Below, in pieces: positions 42,638 through 51,232 of a stretch of 64,000 nt of DNA. Under the pieces are notes generated by a model. It made no database searches. It saw only the letters and a program-made list of their open reading frames with translations, and was not told the DNA's origin. This stretch comes from Nonomuraea corallina (GTDB lineage Bacteria; Actinomycetota; Actinomycetes; Streptosporangiales; Streptosporangiaceae): contig NZ_JAPNNL010000006.1 in assembly GCF_027620315.1 (NCBI RefSeq), positions 27,388 to 91,387 of the forward strand, in the 5' to 3' direction. Each line of letters starts with the position of its first letter. Positions within the stretch are counted from its first letter, which is position 1. The position numbers were made by a program, and so were the translations under genes.

Positions 42638-43263
42638 TCAGAGCGGGAGCAGGCCGCCGTCGCCGCCGCCGGTCCGGGTCTGGAGCGTGCGGATGGCGTC
42701 CAGCACGTGGCGCGTGCGGGCCGCCTCTTCCAGCAGGTCGCCGCGGGAGCGCTTCCCGGCGGAGCGTTCCAGCCGGTCGAGGATGCGTACGCGCTCCTCC
42801 AGCCGGTGGACGGCCGCCCACAGCGCCCGTTCCATGGCGTCGGCCTGCGCGTCGACCAGGCTCTCTTCGGACCAGGAGTGCCCCACCCGGCAGATGTGGC
42901 GTCCGGCGGTCTCGTACAGCGGGCCGCCGCACTCCGGGCAGCTGAGGCCGGTAAGGCCGTCGGCCGCCTCGCCGGGGGCACTCGGCGGGCCCAGGAATCG
43001 GGAAACCTCGCGGATCAACTCGGCGTCGTCCACAGCCTCCTCCATGATGAGTCGGGCGCGCCGCTCAGCACGACGGCCGCCACCCGCGCCCGGCATCGGG
43101 CGCCGGCCGGTGGGCCGGCGCCCTGCGGCACCACGAGCGCCGCGGCGGGCAGGTCTGCTGGGAGCGTGCCGAGCAGGAGTCGCAGCGCCTCCGCCGCTCC
43201 GGCGGAGGCGGCGACCACGATCGTGTCGCTTCCGACTGTCAGCACCCTGTCCCTCTGTCCCAC
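42638..43263 (-). pseudogene. CheB-like methylesterase gene, internally deleted
   Basis: The 5' part (start 43263) reads DTIVVAASAGAAEALRLLL and LPADLPAAALVV, the N terminus of CheB-type methylesterases, then jumps to AAVVLSG. The 3' part, in another frame, reads LSCPECGGPLYE, HICRVGHSWSEESLVDAQAD and ALWAAVHRLEERVRI, the zinc-ribbon tail often found on actinomycete CheB-like proteins. Most of the catalytic domain is lost, so this is a remnant, although the 135-residue 3' frame with start near 43045 remains open. Confidence 0.75.
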
Positions 43264-43317
43264 GGGCGCGGGCTCATGCGTGGCGCCGGATAAGCGCCGG
43301 GCAGGCGCCGGGCAGGC

Positions 43318-44136
43318 TCAGGTACGGCGCCAGCGCGACTCGCCGAAGCAGTAGCCCGCGAACAGCAGCAGCCCGAGAGCGACCGCGACCAGCAGCCAGG
43401 GGCCGACGGGGGTGTCGGCGAAGGAGCGCAGCGCCTGGTCGATGCCGCCGGCCTTGTCCGGGTCGTGGGTGATCGCCGCCTGCACGACGAGGATCCCGGC
43501 GAGCCCGGCGATGACGCCGCGGGCCACGTAGCCGGCCATGCCGAGCCTGTCCATCATCGAGCGGGTCTGGGGCGACATCTGCCCGGTGTTGAGCTCCTCG
43601 CGGAACTTCTTGGTGACGCCTCGCCGAATCCAGTAGACGCCGAGCGCGATGATGCCGAGGCCGATGGCGCCCACGATGAACTCCCCGCCGGGGAGGTCGA
43701 GCAGCTTGCCGGTCACGTCCTGCGACTTCTGGTCCTCGGACGCGGCCCGCCCGTCCAGCAGCACGCTGAGCAGGGTGAACACGATCAGTCCGTACACCAC
43801 GGTCCTGGCGGCCGACTCGACCCGGTCGAGGGTCTTGTGATGGCTGAACAGCGCTTCGGAGGCCTGCCAGATGGCGAGCGCGGCGAAGCCGACGACCATC
43901 ACCCACAGGATCACCGAGCCGAAGGGCAGGTCGGCGACCGCGGTGATGGCGCCGCCCTTGTCGGCCTCCCGGTCGCCGCTTCCCATGGCGATCTGGATGG
44001 CCAGCACGCCGATCAACGCGTACAAGACGCCACGGCAGGCCAGTCCGATCCGGGCCAAGCGGTCCAGGGCCGGGCTGTCCGCCGCTCGCCGGGCGGCTGC
44101 CTCCGCCGACCGGCCGGCACTCTGTGCAGTGCTCAT
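43318..44136 (-). CDS. DUF1206 membrane protein
   Basis: This 272-residue protein has three repeats of a two-helix unit, for example GLACRGVLYALIGVLAIQI, AARTVVYGLIVFTLL and MAGYVARGVIAGLAGIL, which is the DUF1206 pattern. The function of the family is unknown. It is divergent from the cytochrome oxidase gene and has no operon partner. Confidence 0.9.
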   Translation of the reverse strand: MSTAQSAGRSAEAAARRAADSPALDRLARIGLACRGVLYALIGVLAIQIAMGSGDREADKGGAITAVADLPFGSVILWVMVVGFAALAIWQASEALFSHHKTLDRVESAARTVVYGLIVFTLLSVLLDGRAASEDQKSQDVTGKLLDLPGGEFIVGAIGLGIIALGVYWIRRGVTKKFREELNTGQMSPQTRSMMDRLGMAGYVARGVIAGLAGILVVQAAITHDPDKAGGIDQALRSFADTPVGPWLLVAVALGLLLFAGYCFGESRWRRT

Positions 44137-44313
44137 GAGGTCCTCCAGGGGGTCGAAGGCCCGTCCAGTGCCCAGAATCCGCGCCGCCAGTCACCACGCC
44201 GCGAACGCCCACGTCAACCGCACCATGGCGCAACCCAACGCGTTCTTGGCCCTATCGTGGCATGACGCAGGGTAGTGGAGTCCTCACGGAACGCCTGCTG
44301 AGGGAGAACCAGG

Positions 44314-45993
44314 GTGACGATCGAGAAGCCGAAGGGCGGCGAACCGGAAACCTCGCCGTTGGCCCCGGTGCGCCACGAGGGCACGGGAGCCTTCATCGCC
44401 CGCTGGCTCACCTCCACCGACCACAAGGTGATCGGCTACCTCTACCTGATCACCTCGTTCGCGTTCTTCCTGGTCGCGGGCATCATGGCCCTCGTCATCA
44501 GGGCGGAGCTGGCGGCGCCCGAACTGCAACTGGTGAACGCGCGGACCTACAACCAGCTGTTCACCATGCACGGCGGGGCCATGCTGCTGCTGTTCGCGAC
44601 CCCGCTGTTCGCGGGCTTCGCCAACGTCATCATGCCGCTGCAGATCGGCGCCCCCGACGTGGCCTTCCCCCGGCTCAACATGGTCAGCTACTGGCTGTTC
44701 CTGTTCGGCGGGCTCATCACCCTCTCGGGGTTCCTCACCAACGCCGGCGCCGCCGACTTCGGCTGGTTCTCCTACACGCCGCTGTCGAACCGCATCTACT
44801 CCCCGCACCTGGGCGGCGACCTGTGGATCATGGGATTGACGCTGGCGGGCGTCGGCACGATCCTCGGCTCGGTCAACTTCTTCACCACGATCGTGTGCAT
44901 GCGCGCGCCCGGGATGACCATGTTCCGGATGCCGATCTTCACCTGGAACGTGCTGCTGACCAGCATGATCGTGCTGATGGCCTTCCCGGTGCTGGCGGCG
45001 GCGCTGCTGGCCGTCGAGGCCGACCGCAAGTTCGGCACCCACATCTACGACCCTGCCGTGGGCGGGCCGATCCTCTATCAGCATCTGTTCTGGTTCTTCG
45101 GCCATCCCGAGGTCTACATCATCGCGCTGCCGTTCTTCGGCATCATCACCGAGGTCATCCCGGTCTTCTCCCGCAAGCCGATCTTCGGGTACGTCGGCCT
45201 GGTCGGCGCGACCATCGCCATCGCCGGGCTGTCGATGACGGTGTGGGCGCACCACATGTTCCCCACCGGGCAGGTGCTGCTGCCGTTCTTCTCGTTCATG
45301 ACGTTCCTCATCGCGGTGCCGACCGGGGTGAAGTTCTTCAACTGGATCGGCACCATGTGGCGCGGCCATCTGAGCTTCGAGCCGCCGATGCTGTTCGTGA
45401 TCGGGTTCCTGGTGACGTTCCTGCTCGGCGGGCTGACCGGCGTCATCCTGGGCTCGCCGCCGCTGGACTTCCAGGTCACCGACTCCTACTTCGTGGTGGC
45501 GCACTTCCACTACGTGGTGTTCGGCACGGTGGTGTTCGCGATGTTCGCCGGGTTCTACTTCTGGTGGCCCAAGATGACCGGCCGGATGCTGGACAACCGG
45601 CTGGGCGCGTGGCACTTCTGGCCGCTGTTCGTCGGCTTCCACACCACGTTCCTGGTGCAGCACTGGCTGGGCTGGGCGGGCATGCCGCGCCGCTACGCCG
45701 ACTACGCCGCCGGCGACGGGTTCACCCTGCTCAACCAGATCTCGACCGCCGGCTCGATGATCCTCGGCCTGTCGACGCTGCCGTTTCTCTACAACGTGTG
45801 GATGACCTCGCGCAAGCCGCGCTGGGTCACCAGGGACGACCCGTGGGGCTTCGGCAACTCCCTGGAGTGGGCCACGAGCTGCCCGCCGCCCCGGCACAAC
45901 TTCTCCTTCATGCCGCCCATCCGCTCCGAGCGCCCCGCCTTCGACCTGCACCACCCGCACGCCTATCCGCGGCGGGACGAGGTCGAGGCGTGA
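44314..45993 (+). CDS. ctaD: Cytochrome c oxidase subunit I
   Basis: This 559-residue protein has about 12 membrane helices and the haem-copper ligands: [13 protein letters not shown] (haem a), [13 protein letters not shown] with the Cu(B) His and Tyr, HHMFPTG (Cu(B)) and [10 protein letters not shown] (haem a3 and a). It is a proton-pumping subunit of the aa3-type oxidase. No other oxidase subunit is nearby, so it is a stand-alone copy and the usual cta operon should be elsewhere. GTG 44314 follows AGGGAGAACC. Confidence 0.95.
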   Translation: MTIEKPKGGEPETSPLAPVRHEGTGAFIARWLTSTDHKVIGYLYLITSFAFFLVAGIMALVIRAELAAPELQLVNARTYNQLFTMHGGAMLLLFATPLFAGFANVIMPLQIGAPDVAFPRLNMVSYWLFLFGGLITLSGFLTNAGAADFGWFSYTPLSNRIYSPHLGGDLWIMGLTLAGVGTILGSVNFFTTIVCMRAPGMTMFRMPIFTWNVLLTSMIVLMAFPVLAAALLAVEADRKFGTHIYDPAVGGPILYQHLFWFFGHPEVYIIALPFFGIITEVIPVFSRKPIFGYVGLVGATIAIAGLSMTVWAHHMFPTGQVLLPFFSFMTFLIAVPTGVKFFNWIGTMWRGHLSFEPPMLFVIGFLVTFLLGGLTGVILGSPPLDFQVTDSYFVVAHFHYVVFGTVVFAMFAGFYFWWPKMTGRMLDNRLGAWHFWPLFVGFHTTFLVQHWLGWAGMPRRYADYAAGDGFTLLNQISTAGSMILGLSTLPFLYNVWMTSRKPRWVTRDDPWGFGNSLEWATSCPPPRHNFSFMPPIRSERPAFDLHHPHAYPRRDEVEA

Positions 45994-46066
45994 GACCTAC
46001 TTTGGTCGGAGCGGCGCATCCCCAAGGCTGATCCGCGGGCGGCTGACCGGTCACTACGGTCGTGAC

Positions 46067-46291
46067 ATGCGCAAAGCGATCCAGCTCGTCGGCCTGATCC
46101 TGGCATTACAGGGCATCAGCGGCGCGATCGACCACGTGGCCGCCCAGCCGATCTTCGGCTTCCTCCTGAACTTCTTCAACCGGGTGATCATTCCGCGCGT
46201 CGACGCGCTGGCCGGCTACGAGCTGTTCGCCAACCTCAGCCTGGCGGCCCTGGGCGTCGTGCTGATCCTGGCCGCCGAGCGCGCCCGCTGA
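46067..46291 (+). CDS. Small hypothetical membrane protein
   Basis: This 74-residue protein has an N-terminal hydrophobic helix (IQLVGLILALQGISGAI), a central amphipathic stretch and a second helix (LFANLSLAALGVVLILAA). It starts at ATG 46067 without an obvious ribosome site. No known family. Confidence 0.65.
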   Translation: MRKAIQLVGLILALQGISGAIDHVAAQPIFGFLLNFFNRVIIPRVDALAGYELFANLSLAALGVVLILAAERAR

Positions 46292-46294
46292 GCG

Positions 46295-47074
46295 CTACCC
46301 GGCATGGCTGAGCTGGGGGTGGTCGCGCAGGATGATCGGGGCCGACAGCATCGTGTGCCGCTCCCCGACCTCGCCCACCAGCACCGGCCAGGTGCCGATG
46401 TTGCGGCAGCCCGCCGCCAGCGGGCGCAGCTCGGCCGGCGGGTTCAGGAGCGAGACGAACCGGCCGCCGTGGGTGCGCACCACGCTCTGCGCCGAGACGA
46501 ACGTCCGCTTGAGCGCCTCCGCCGGCTCCCCGCCCTCCCAGCAGGTGGTGTTGGCCACGGTCACCGTGAGCCGGAACAACCGGTCGCGCAGCCGCACGGC
46601 GCGCGTCTCGGCCCAGCCGTGCAGCGTCTCCCAGCAGCGCAGCACCGCCCCGGCCCGGCCGCGGGCGTCGATCAGCCAGACCGCCTCCTGGTCGCCGGGG
46701 ACGTCGACGCTCATCGTGTACGCCGCTCCGGCCAGGTCGGCCAGCGCCAGCCCGGACACGGCGGCCTCGCGCTCGCGCGCCTCCGTGCCCGGCACGTAGC
46801 GGGTGCCGTCGACGGTCAGCTCCGCCGCCGGTTCCAGCTCGTCGCCGCGCGCCCTCGCCACCTCCCTGGAGACCAGGTGCAGGAACCGTACGTGGACGTC
46901 CACGGTGTCCGAAGGGGCCGCCTCGACCAGGCGCTGCGTCTGCATCAGGGAAGGCAGACCGGCCTGCCCCCGGGCGTACGGCTCCGGGTGGAGGCCGCGC
47001 AGGTGCCGGTCGTCCAGCAGCCGGGGGCGACACTCGTACAGCACGGCCTGCGCGATCTGTCTCACTCTGTCCAT
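46295..47074 (-). CDS. Hypothetical protein, 259 residues
   Basis: A soluble protein with a helical head (MDRVRQIAQAVLYECRPRL) and a beta-rich body (VDVHVRFLHLVSREVA, RLTVTVANTTCWEGGEP). No signal, no membrane segment and no motif I recognise. ATG 47074 is preferred over an upstream in-frame ATG because of AAGGCGG nearby. It is convergent with the small membrane protein and 76 bp from the next gene. Confidence 0.65.
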   Translation of the reverse strand: MDRVRQIAQAVLYECRPRLLDDRHLRGLHPEPYARGQAGLPSLMQTQRLVEAAPSDTVDVHVRFLHLVSREVARARGDELEPAAELTVDGTRYVPGTEAREREAAVSGLALADLAGAAYTMSVDVPGDQEAVWLIDARGRAGAVLRCWETLHGWAETRAVRLRDRLFRLTVTVANTTCWEGGEPAEALKRTFVSAQSVVRTHGGRFVSLLNPPAELRPLAAGCRNIGTWPVLVGEVGERHTMLSAPIILRDHPQLSHAG

Positions 47075-47149
47075 GTCGATCCGCCTTGCAACTGATTCAT
47101 TACTCTTCGTAATCGACATACCGCTGAGACAGAGCGGGCAAACCAGCAC

Positions 47150-47632
47150 TCAGGTGACGGGAACGATCTCCGCCTCCACGAGCGCGCCGTCCGCGATCCG
47201 CAACACCCCCACGGTCCCGTGCGGCTGACGCCTCCGGTCGGTCGGCGAGCCGGGGTTGAAGATGCGCAGGCCGCCCTCGGACGCGTCGAGCGGGATGTGC
47301 GAGTGGCCGAACACCACCAGACCGGCGTCGGGGAACCGCCGCCGCATCCGGGCCATCCGCCCCTTGGCGGGGCCGCTGTCGTGGATCAGGGCCACCCGCA
47401 GCCCCTCCAGGTCCAGCTCCAGCGTCTCGGGCGCGTCCAGGTCAGGCCCGTCGTTGTTGCCCTTCACCACGTGGACGGGCGCGTACGCGGACAGCTCGGC
47501 GATCACGGAGGGCACGCACACGTCGCCGGCGTGCAGGATCACGTCGGCGTCCCCGAGCAGCTCGGCCACCCTCGGCGGGCACGACCTCCAGTGGCGCGGC
47601 GCGTGCGTGTCGGCCAGCACGACCACTTTCAC
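47150..47632 (-). CDS. YfcE/MJ0936-type metallophosphoesterase
   Basis: This 160-residue protein has the calcineurin-like metal motifs: LADTHAPRHW, HAGDVC, KGNNDG, IHDSGP and GHSHIPLD. Members hydrolyse phosphodiesters in vitro. GTG 47632 follows AGGGG-rich sequence; the open upstream extension is Arg/Gly-rich and repetitive, and unlikely to be coding. A single gene with no operon clue. Confidence 0.85.
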   Translation of the reverse strand: MKVVVLADTHAPRHWRSCPPRVAELLGDADVILHAGDVCVPSVIAELSAYAPVHVVKGNNDGPDLDAPETLELDLEGLRVALIHDSGPAKGRMARMRRRFPDAGLVVFGHSHIPLDASEGGLRIFNPGSPTDRRRQPHGTVGVLRIADGALVEAEIVPVT

Positions 47633-47694
47633 ACCGGGCCCCTGCCCGCCCGCGGCACGAGTCACGCCAGTTCCCCGGCGGTCCGCGGCACGCG

Positions 47695-48222
47695 TCACCC
47701 CGGGTGCCCGTCCGTACACAGCACGAGCACCTCCAGGGCCCGCTCCGGCAGCGCCCCGACCCGCCGCCAGCCGAGCGAGCGGTAGAAGCGGGCCGCGGGC
47801 GCCCGGGGCGAGGTGAGCAACCAGGCCCGCGGCCAGCCGTCGACCGCCGCGTCCAGCAGTCGCCGCCCGATCCCCCGGCCCTGGGCGGCGGGGTCCACGA
47901 ACAGCTCCACCACCTCGAACGCGTCACGGGTCATCCGGGCCACCGCCTCCGGGCCGCAGCTCCGCTGGAGCTCCTCGTAGATCGGGCCGGCCGGCAGGTC
48001 GGTGGGCGTGGGCCAGCCGAAGCACACCCCGAGGAGCTCGCGGCCGTCCCTCTCGGCCCACGCCGCGAACCCCGGCCGCCCGGCGTCCCTGGCCAGCTTG
48101 GCGGGGAAGGCGGCGAAGTCGTCCTCGGTCTCGTACCAGGGCGGGTCGGCGAAGCACCGCCGGTAGAGACGGGCGATCTCGTCGGAGATCGCCACACAGC
48201 CGGGACCGTCGAGTCGCTCCAC
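47695..48222 (-). CDS. GNAT-family N-acetyltransferase
   Basis: This 175-residue protein has the acetyl-CoA loop QGRGIGRRLLD (near residue 118) and a C-terminal beta-bulge region (PAARFYRSLGWRRVG). Substrate unknown. It is 7 bp downstream of the ArsR gene in the same direction, so the two may share a transcript. Confidence 0.85.
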   Translation of the reverse strand: MERLDGPGCVAISDEIARLYRRCFADPPWYETEDDFAAFPAKLARDAGRPGFAAWAERDGRELLGVCFGWPTPTDLPAGPIYEELQRSCGPEAVARMTRDAFEVVELFVDPAAQGRGIGRRLLDAAVDGWPRAWLLTSPRAPAARFYRSLGWRRVGALPERALEVLVLCTDGHPG

Positions 48223-48229
48223 GGCCCCA

Positions 48230-48574
48230 TTATCGACGACCGGCGAGCCCCACCTGGTCGCCCACGCCCTCGCCGTCCGCCGCGGTGAGCACCGCGTCGA
48301 GCAGCCCGGGGAAGCGCCGATCCAGGTCGGCGCGGCGCAGCACGACGTAGCAGCGGGTGCCCTCCTGGCGGGTACGGGTGACGCCGGCGTCGCGGAGCAC
48401 CTTGAGGTGATGGCTCAGCGTGGACTTGGCCACCGGCGCCCGCAGCTCGCCCCAGCCGCGCTCGCGTCCGTCGGACAGCACCCGCGCCAGGCCGATCCGG
48501 ACGGGGTCGCTGAGCGCGGCCATCACGGCGACCAGCGTCAGCTCGTCGGCGGTGGGGTGCGGGACTTGTCTCAC
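48230..48574 (-). CDS. ArsR-family regulator divergent from an SDR gene
   Basis: A protein of about 114 residues with the ArsR fold (MAALSDPVRIGLARVL, VAKSTLSHHLKVLRDAG). GTG 48574 gives MRQVPHPTADELTLV. A longer upstream frame lies in the operator region and would not be translated. It probably represses the divergent SDR gene and itself through TTGTTCGA/TCGAACAA arms at 48589-48617. Confidence 0.82.
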   Translation of the reverse strand: MRQVPHPTADELTLVAVMAALSDPVRIGLARVLSDGRERGWGELRAPVAKSTLSHHLKVLRDAGVTRTRQEGTRCYVVLRRADLDRRFPGLLDAVLTAADGEGVGDQVGLAGRR

Positions 48575-48588
48575 GCCCTCATGGTATC

Positions 48589-48617
48589 TTGTTCGACATT
48601 CTACGAACATCGAACAA
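48589..48617. promoter_or_regulatory. Inverted repeat in the ArsR-SDR divergent promoter
   Basis: TTGTTCGA (48589-48596) and TCGAACAA (48610-48617) are perfect 8-bp inverted arms separated by 13 bp, with an inner GTTCG/CGAAC pair. It abuts the SDR ribosome site. Probable ArsR operator. Confidence 0.65.
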
Positions 48618-48626
48618 GGAGGGGTC

Positions 48627-49373
48627 ATGGACCTGGACGGCAAGACCGTGATCGTCACCGGGGCGAGCTCCGGCATCGGACGGGCGACGGCCGTCGCCTT
48701 CGCCCGCGCCGGCGCGCGGGTGCTCGGCGTCGGTCGTGATCGGGACGAGCTCGACCGCACCGCGCGGCACCATCAGGACATCGTCCCGTTCGCCGCCGAC
48801 CTGGCCGAACCGGGCACACCCGAGGCGGTCGTCCGGGCGGCGGCCGACCGGTGGGGCGGGCTCGACGTGCTCGTCAACAACGCCGGAGCCACCGCCGTCA
48901 TGCCGCTGGAGCGGCTCGACGCGGACCGGGCGCGCGCCCTGTTCGAGCTGAACGTGACCGCGCCCAGCCTGCTGGCCAAGGCCGCGCTGCCGCACCTGCG
49001 GCGCTCGCGCGGCTCCATCGTCAACGTCTCCAGCACCTACGGGCACCGGCCGCTGCCGGGCGGCTCCCACTACGCCGCCTCCAAGGCCGCCCTGGAGCAG
49101 CTCACCCGGAGCTGGGCGCTGGAGCTGGCCGGGGGCGGCGTACGGGTCAACGCGCTGGCTCCGGGCCCCACGGAGAGCCGGGCGCTGGCCCGCGCGGGGC
49201 TGCCAGAACCGGAGGTGGAGCGCGTCAAGCAGGACGAGGCCCGCCGCGTCCCGCTCGGCCGGCGCGGCACCCCCGAGGAGGTCGCCACCTGGATCGTCCG
49301 GCTCGCCGACCCCGCCTCGACCTGGCTCACCGGCCAGGTGCTCACCCTGGACGGCGGGCTCGACCTGACGTGA
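48627..49373 (+). CDS. Short-chain dehydrogenase/reductase (SDR)
   Basis: This 248-residue protein is a classical SDR with TGASSGIG, NNAG and catalytic YAASK, and the C-terminal LTGQVLTLDGG region. ATG 48627 follows AAGGAGGGG. It oxidises or reduces an alcohol or ketone with NAD(P)H. Control by the divergent ArsR gene suggests a response to a small molecule. Substrate unknown. Confidence 0.92.
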   Translation: MDLDGKTVIVTGASSGIGRATAVAFARAGARVLGVGRDRDELDRTARHHQDIVPFAADLAEPGTPEAVVRAAADRWGGLDVLVNNAGATAVMPLERLDADRARALFELNVTAPSLLAKAALPHLRRSRGSIVNVSSTYGHRPLPGGSHYAASKAALEQLTRSWALELAGGGVRVNALAPGPTESRALARAGLPEPEVERVKQDEARRVPLGRRGTPEEVATWIVRLADPASTWLTGQVLTLDGGLDLT

Positions 49374-49381
49374 CCGGGGGC

Positions 49382-50236
49382 TCATTCCGAGCGGCGGGCC
49401 CGCCTCGATCTGATCAGGAGGATGGTGACCAGCACCGCGGCGGCCCCCGCGACCGGCACCGCGCCGCCGGCCTCCATCCATCCCGAGATCGTCCCCTGGA
49501 CACCGGTCACCGTGCCGACCACCGGGTCGTCCGGGTCACCTCCGCCGAAGACCCGCAGCTCGTACCAGCCGTAGTAGGTCACGTACAGGCCGGCCAGGAC
49601 GAGCAGCACTCCGCTCACCCGTGACACGTGCGGCAGCGACCGGCGCACCCGGAACAGGACGGCCTCCTTGGTCAGCGCCACGGCCAAGGACAGCAGGGCG
49701 ACGACCAGGCCCATGCCGAGCGCGTACGCGGCGAAGACCGCCAGCCCTCCGGCCACCCCGCCGCTCGTCAGCGAGGCCGACGTCACCGCCAGGAACGGCC
49801 CGACCGTGCAGGACAGCGAAGCCACCGCGTACGCGACCCCGTACCCGTAGAGCGAGCGCGCCGACCTGGCGGGCCGGGCGGAGACCCCGGGCACGCGGAC
49901 GGGCAGGGACCGGCCGGCCAGCAGCCAGCCGCCCAGCACCACCAGGACGATCCCGATCACGATCGTCACCCACGGCAGGACCGTCCCGGCCACCGCCGCC
50001 AGCGGCGTCACCACCAGCCCGAACAGCCCGAACACGGTCACGAACCCGGCGGTCATCGCCGCCGACAGCAGGACCGCGCGCACCACCGGGCCGCGATGCC
50101 AGACGCCGCCCGCGGCCCGCGGCGGCGTGCCCGAGACCAGCAACGTGAGGTACGCGGGCAGCATCGCGAACCCGCACGGGTTGAACGCGGCCACCGTCCC
50201 GGCCGTCAGGGCGAGCACGAGAGGCAGGTCGGCCAC
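49382..50236 (-). CDS. ccdA: CcdA-type cytochrome c biogenesis membrane protein
   Basis: This 284-residue membrane protein has about six helices and conserved Cys in NPCGFAMLPAY and SCTVGPFLAV, as in CcdA/DsbD transmembrane reductases. It passes electrons from cytoplasmic thioredoxin to extracytoplasmic thiol proteins. The TlpA-like lipoprotein gene is 3 bp upstream, its natural electron acceptor. The two genes form an operon. Confidence 0.9.
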   Translation of the reverse strand: MADLPLVLALTAGTVAAFNPCGFAMLPAYLTLLVSGTPPRAAGGVWHRGPVVRAVLLSAAMTAGFVTVFGLFGLVVTPLAAVAGTVLPWVTIVIGIVLVVLGGWLLAGRSLPVRVPGVSARPARSARSLYGYGVAYAVASLSCTVGPFLAVTSASLTSGGVAGGLAVFAAYALGMGLVVALLSLAVALTKEAVLFRVRRSLPHVSRVSGVLLVLAGLYVTYYGWYELRVFGGGDPDDPVVGTVTGVQGTISGWMEAGGAVPVAGAAAVLVTILLIRSRRARRSE

Positions 50237-50239
50237 GAC

Positions 50240-50917
50240 TCAGCCGCTCTTGATCTTGGCGATCTCGGCGTCGAGACCGTCGCGACCGAGCGGCCCGGTG
50301 ACCTTCGCGGTCTCGCCGCCCGGCTTCACGAAGACGAACACGGACTGCTGGGAGACGCCGAGCCTGGTCCACACCGCGCCCTTCTCGTCCGACAGGTGGA
50401 CCAGGCCGTCGGTGCCCGTGCCGCGGACGAAGTCCTTCATCGCGGCCTCGGCGTCCAGCCCCGCCACTCCCACGAACGCCACGTCCTTGTGGGTGTCGGC
50501 GGCGGCCTTCACTGCGGGCGCGTCCGCCCGGCACTTCGTGCACCACGGCGCCCAGAACCAGAACACCACGGGCTTGCCCGCCAGGCTGCCGCCCTCGAAC
50601 GTCCGCCCGTCGAGGGTCCGCGCGCTGAACCGCAGCGCCTGCGGCACGGCTGCGCCCCCGTCCGGGGACGCGCTCTCCATGGGGTCGCCGCTCTTCATCG
50701 GGTCGGCGCTGTTCATGGGATCGGCGCTGTTCATCGGGTCGCCGCTCTTCATGGGGTCGGCACTGCTCATCGGATCAGTGCTCTTCATCGGGTCGGCGGG
50801 CGCCGTGGACGCGCTCTCCATGGGGTCGGCGGGCGCGTCGCCCGGGGCCGCCGCGCCGCACGCGGTCAGGGTCAAGGTCGCTGCGGTGATGAGCACCGCC
50901 AAACCGGCTCTGTTCAC
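50240..50917 (-). CDS. TlpA-like thioredoxin lipoprotein with DPM repeats
   Basis: This 225-residue lipoprotein has a signal (VLITAATLTLTACG, lipobox LTAC), a linker of about 65 residues built of six- to eight-residue DPM-containing repeats, and a thioredoxin domain with active site APWCTKCRAD. It would reduce or oxidise exported thiols, fed by CcdA. The linker carries nine Met-Asp-type units (DPMKSG, DPMNSA and variants), unusual for the family. GTG 50917 is the start. Confidence 0.88.
   Translation of the reverse strand: MNRAGLAVLITAATLTLTACGAAAPGDAPADPMESASTAPADPMKSTDPMSSADPMKSGDPMNSADPMNSADPMKSGDPMESASPDGGAAVPQALRFSARTLDGRTFEGGSLAGKPVVFWFWAPWCTKCRADAPAVKAAADTHKDVAFVGVAGLDAEAAMKDFVRGTGTDGLVHLSDEKGAVWTRLGVSQQSVFVFVKPGGETAKVTGPLGRDGLDAEIAKIKSG
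50674..50825 (-). repeat. Coding tandem repeat (18-bp units, DPMxSx)
   Basis: The linker of the TlpA-like gene is made of about eight copies of an 18-bp unit encoding DPM(K/N/S/E)S(A/G), with GCATCGGGTC-like pattern on the plus strand. Units differ at only a few bases, so recent slippage or recombination is likely. Confidence 0.85.
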
Positions 50918-50967
50918 GATCGTCAGGCTAGACAGGCGGGACCGCCGAGAACCTTACGAGCCGGTGA

Positions 50968-51120
50968 CGCCGCCTCTTCTTCCTGCCGCCGCTCATCACG
51001 ATCGACCACATCCTGGTCGACGAGCGCGCCGGGGTGCGCTCCTTCGCCGTGCTGGACGTGCCGGGCACCGATCACCGGGCGGTGTTCGCGGAGCTGCGGC
51101 TGCCGCCCGCCACTGGCTAG
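50968..51120 (+). pseudogene. 3' remnant of an endonuclease/exonuclease/phosphatase gene
   Basis: Fifty codons after an in-frame TGA read FFLPPLITIDHILVD, then GVRSFAVLDVPGTDHRAVF and a stop. TIDHILVD and GTDHRAV are C-terminal hallmarks of the EEP nuclease family. The rest of the gene is missing. Confidence 0.65.
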
Positions 51121-51130
51121 ACTCGGGCGC

Positions 51131-51148
51131 ATGATCTGGCGACATTGA
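51131..51148 (+). other. Possible five-codon leader peptide before the MFS gene
   Basis: ATG ATC TGG CGA CAT TGA encodes MIWRH 85 bp upstream of the MFS start, followed by GC-rich sequence with CCGCCGGGCCGGCAGGCG-type self-complementarity. A regulatory uORF is possible but speculative. Confidence 0.2.
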
Positions 51149-51232
51149 CGCTTCACCAGAGGCCGTGGTCGCGGACCGCCGGGCCGGCAGGCGCCCGCAG
51201 CCCCCGTCCGTCTCCTCCGGAAGGCCTCACTC

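Noticed and set aside
47633..47719. Longer N terminus for the metallophosphoesterase
   Set aside because: The extension is a short imperfect DNA repeat (CGGCACG.GTCAC) and lacks a ribosome site.
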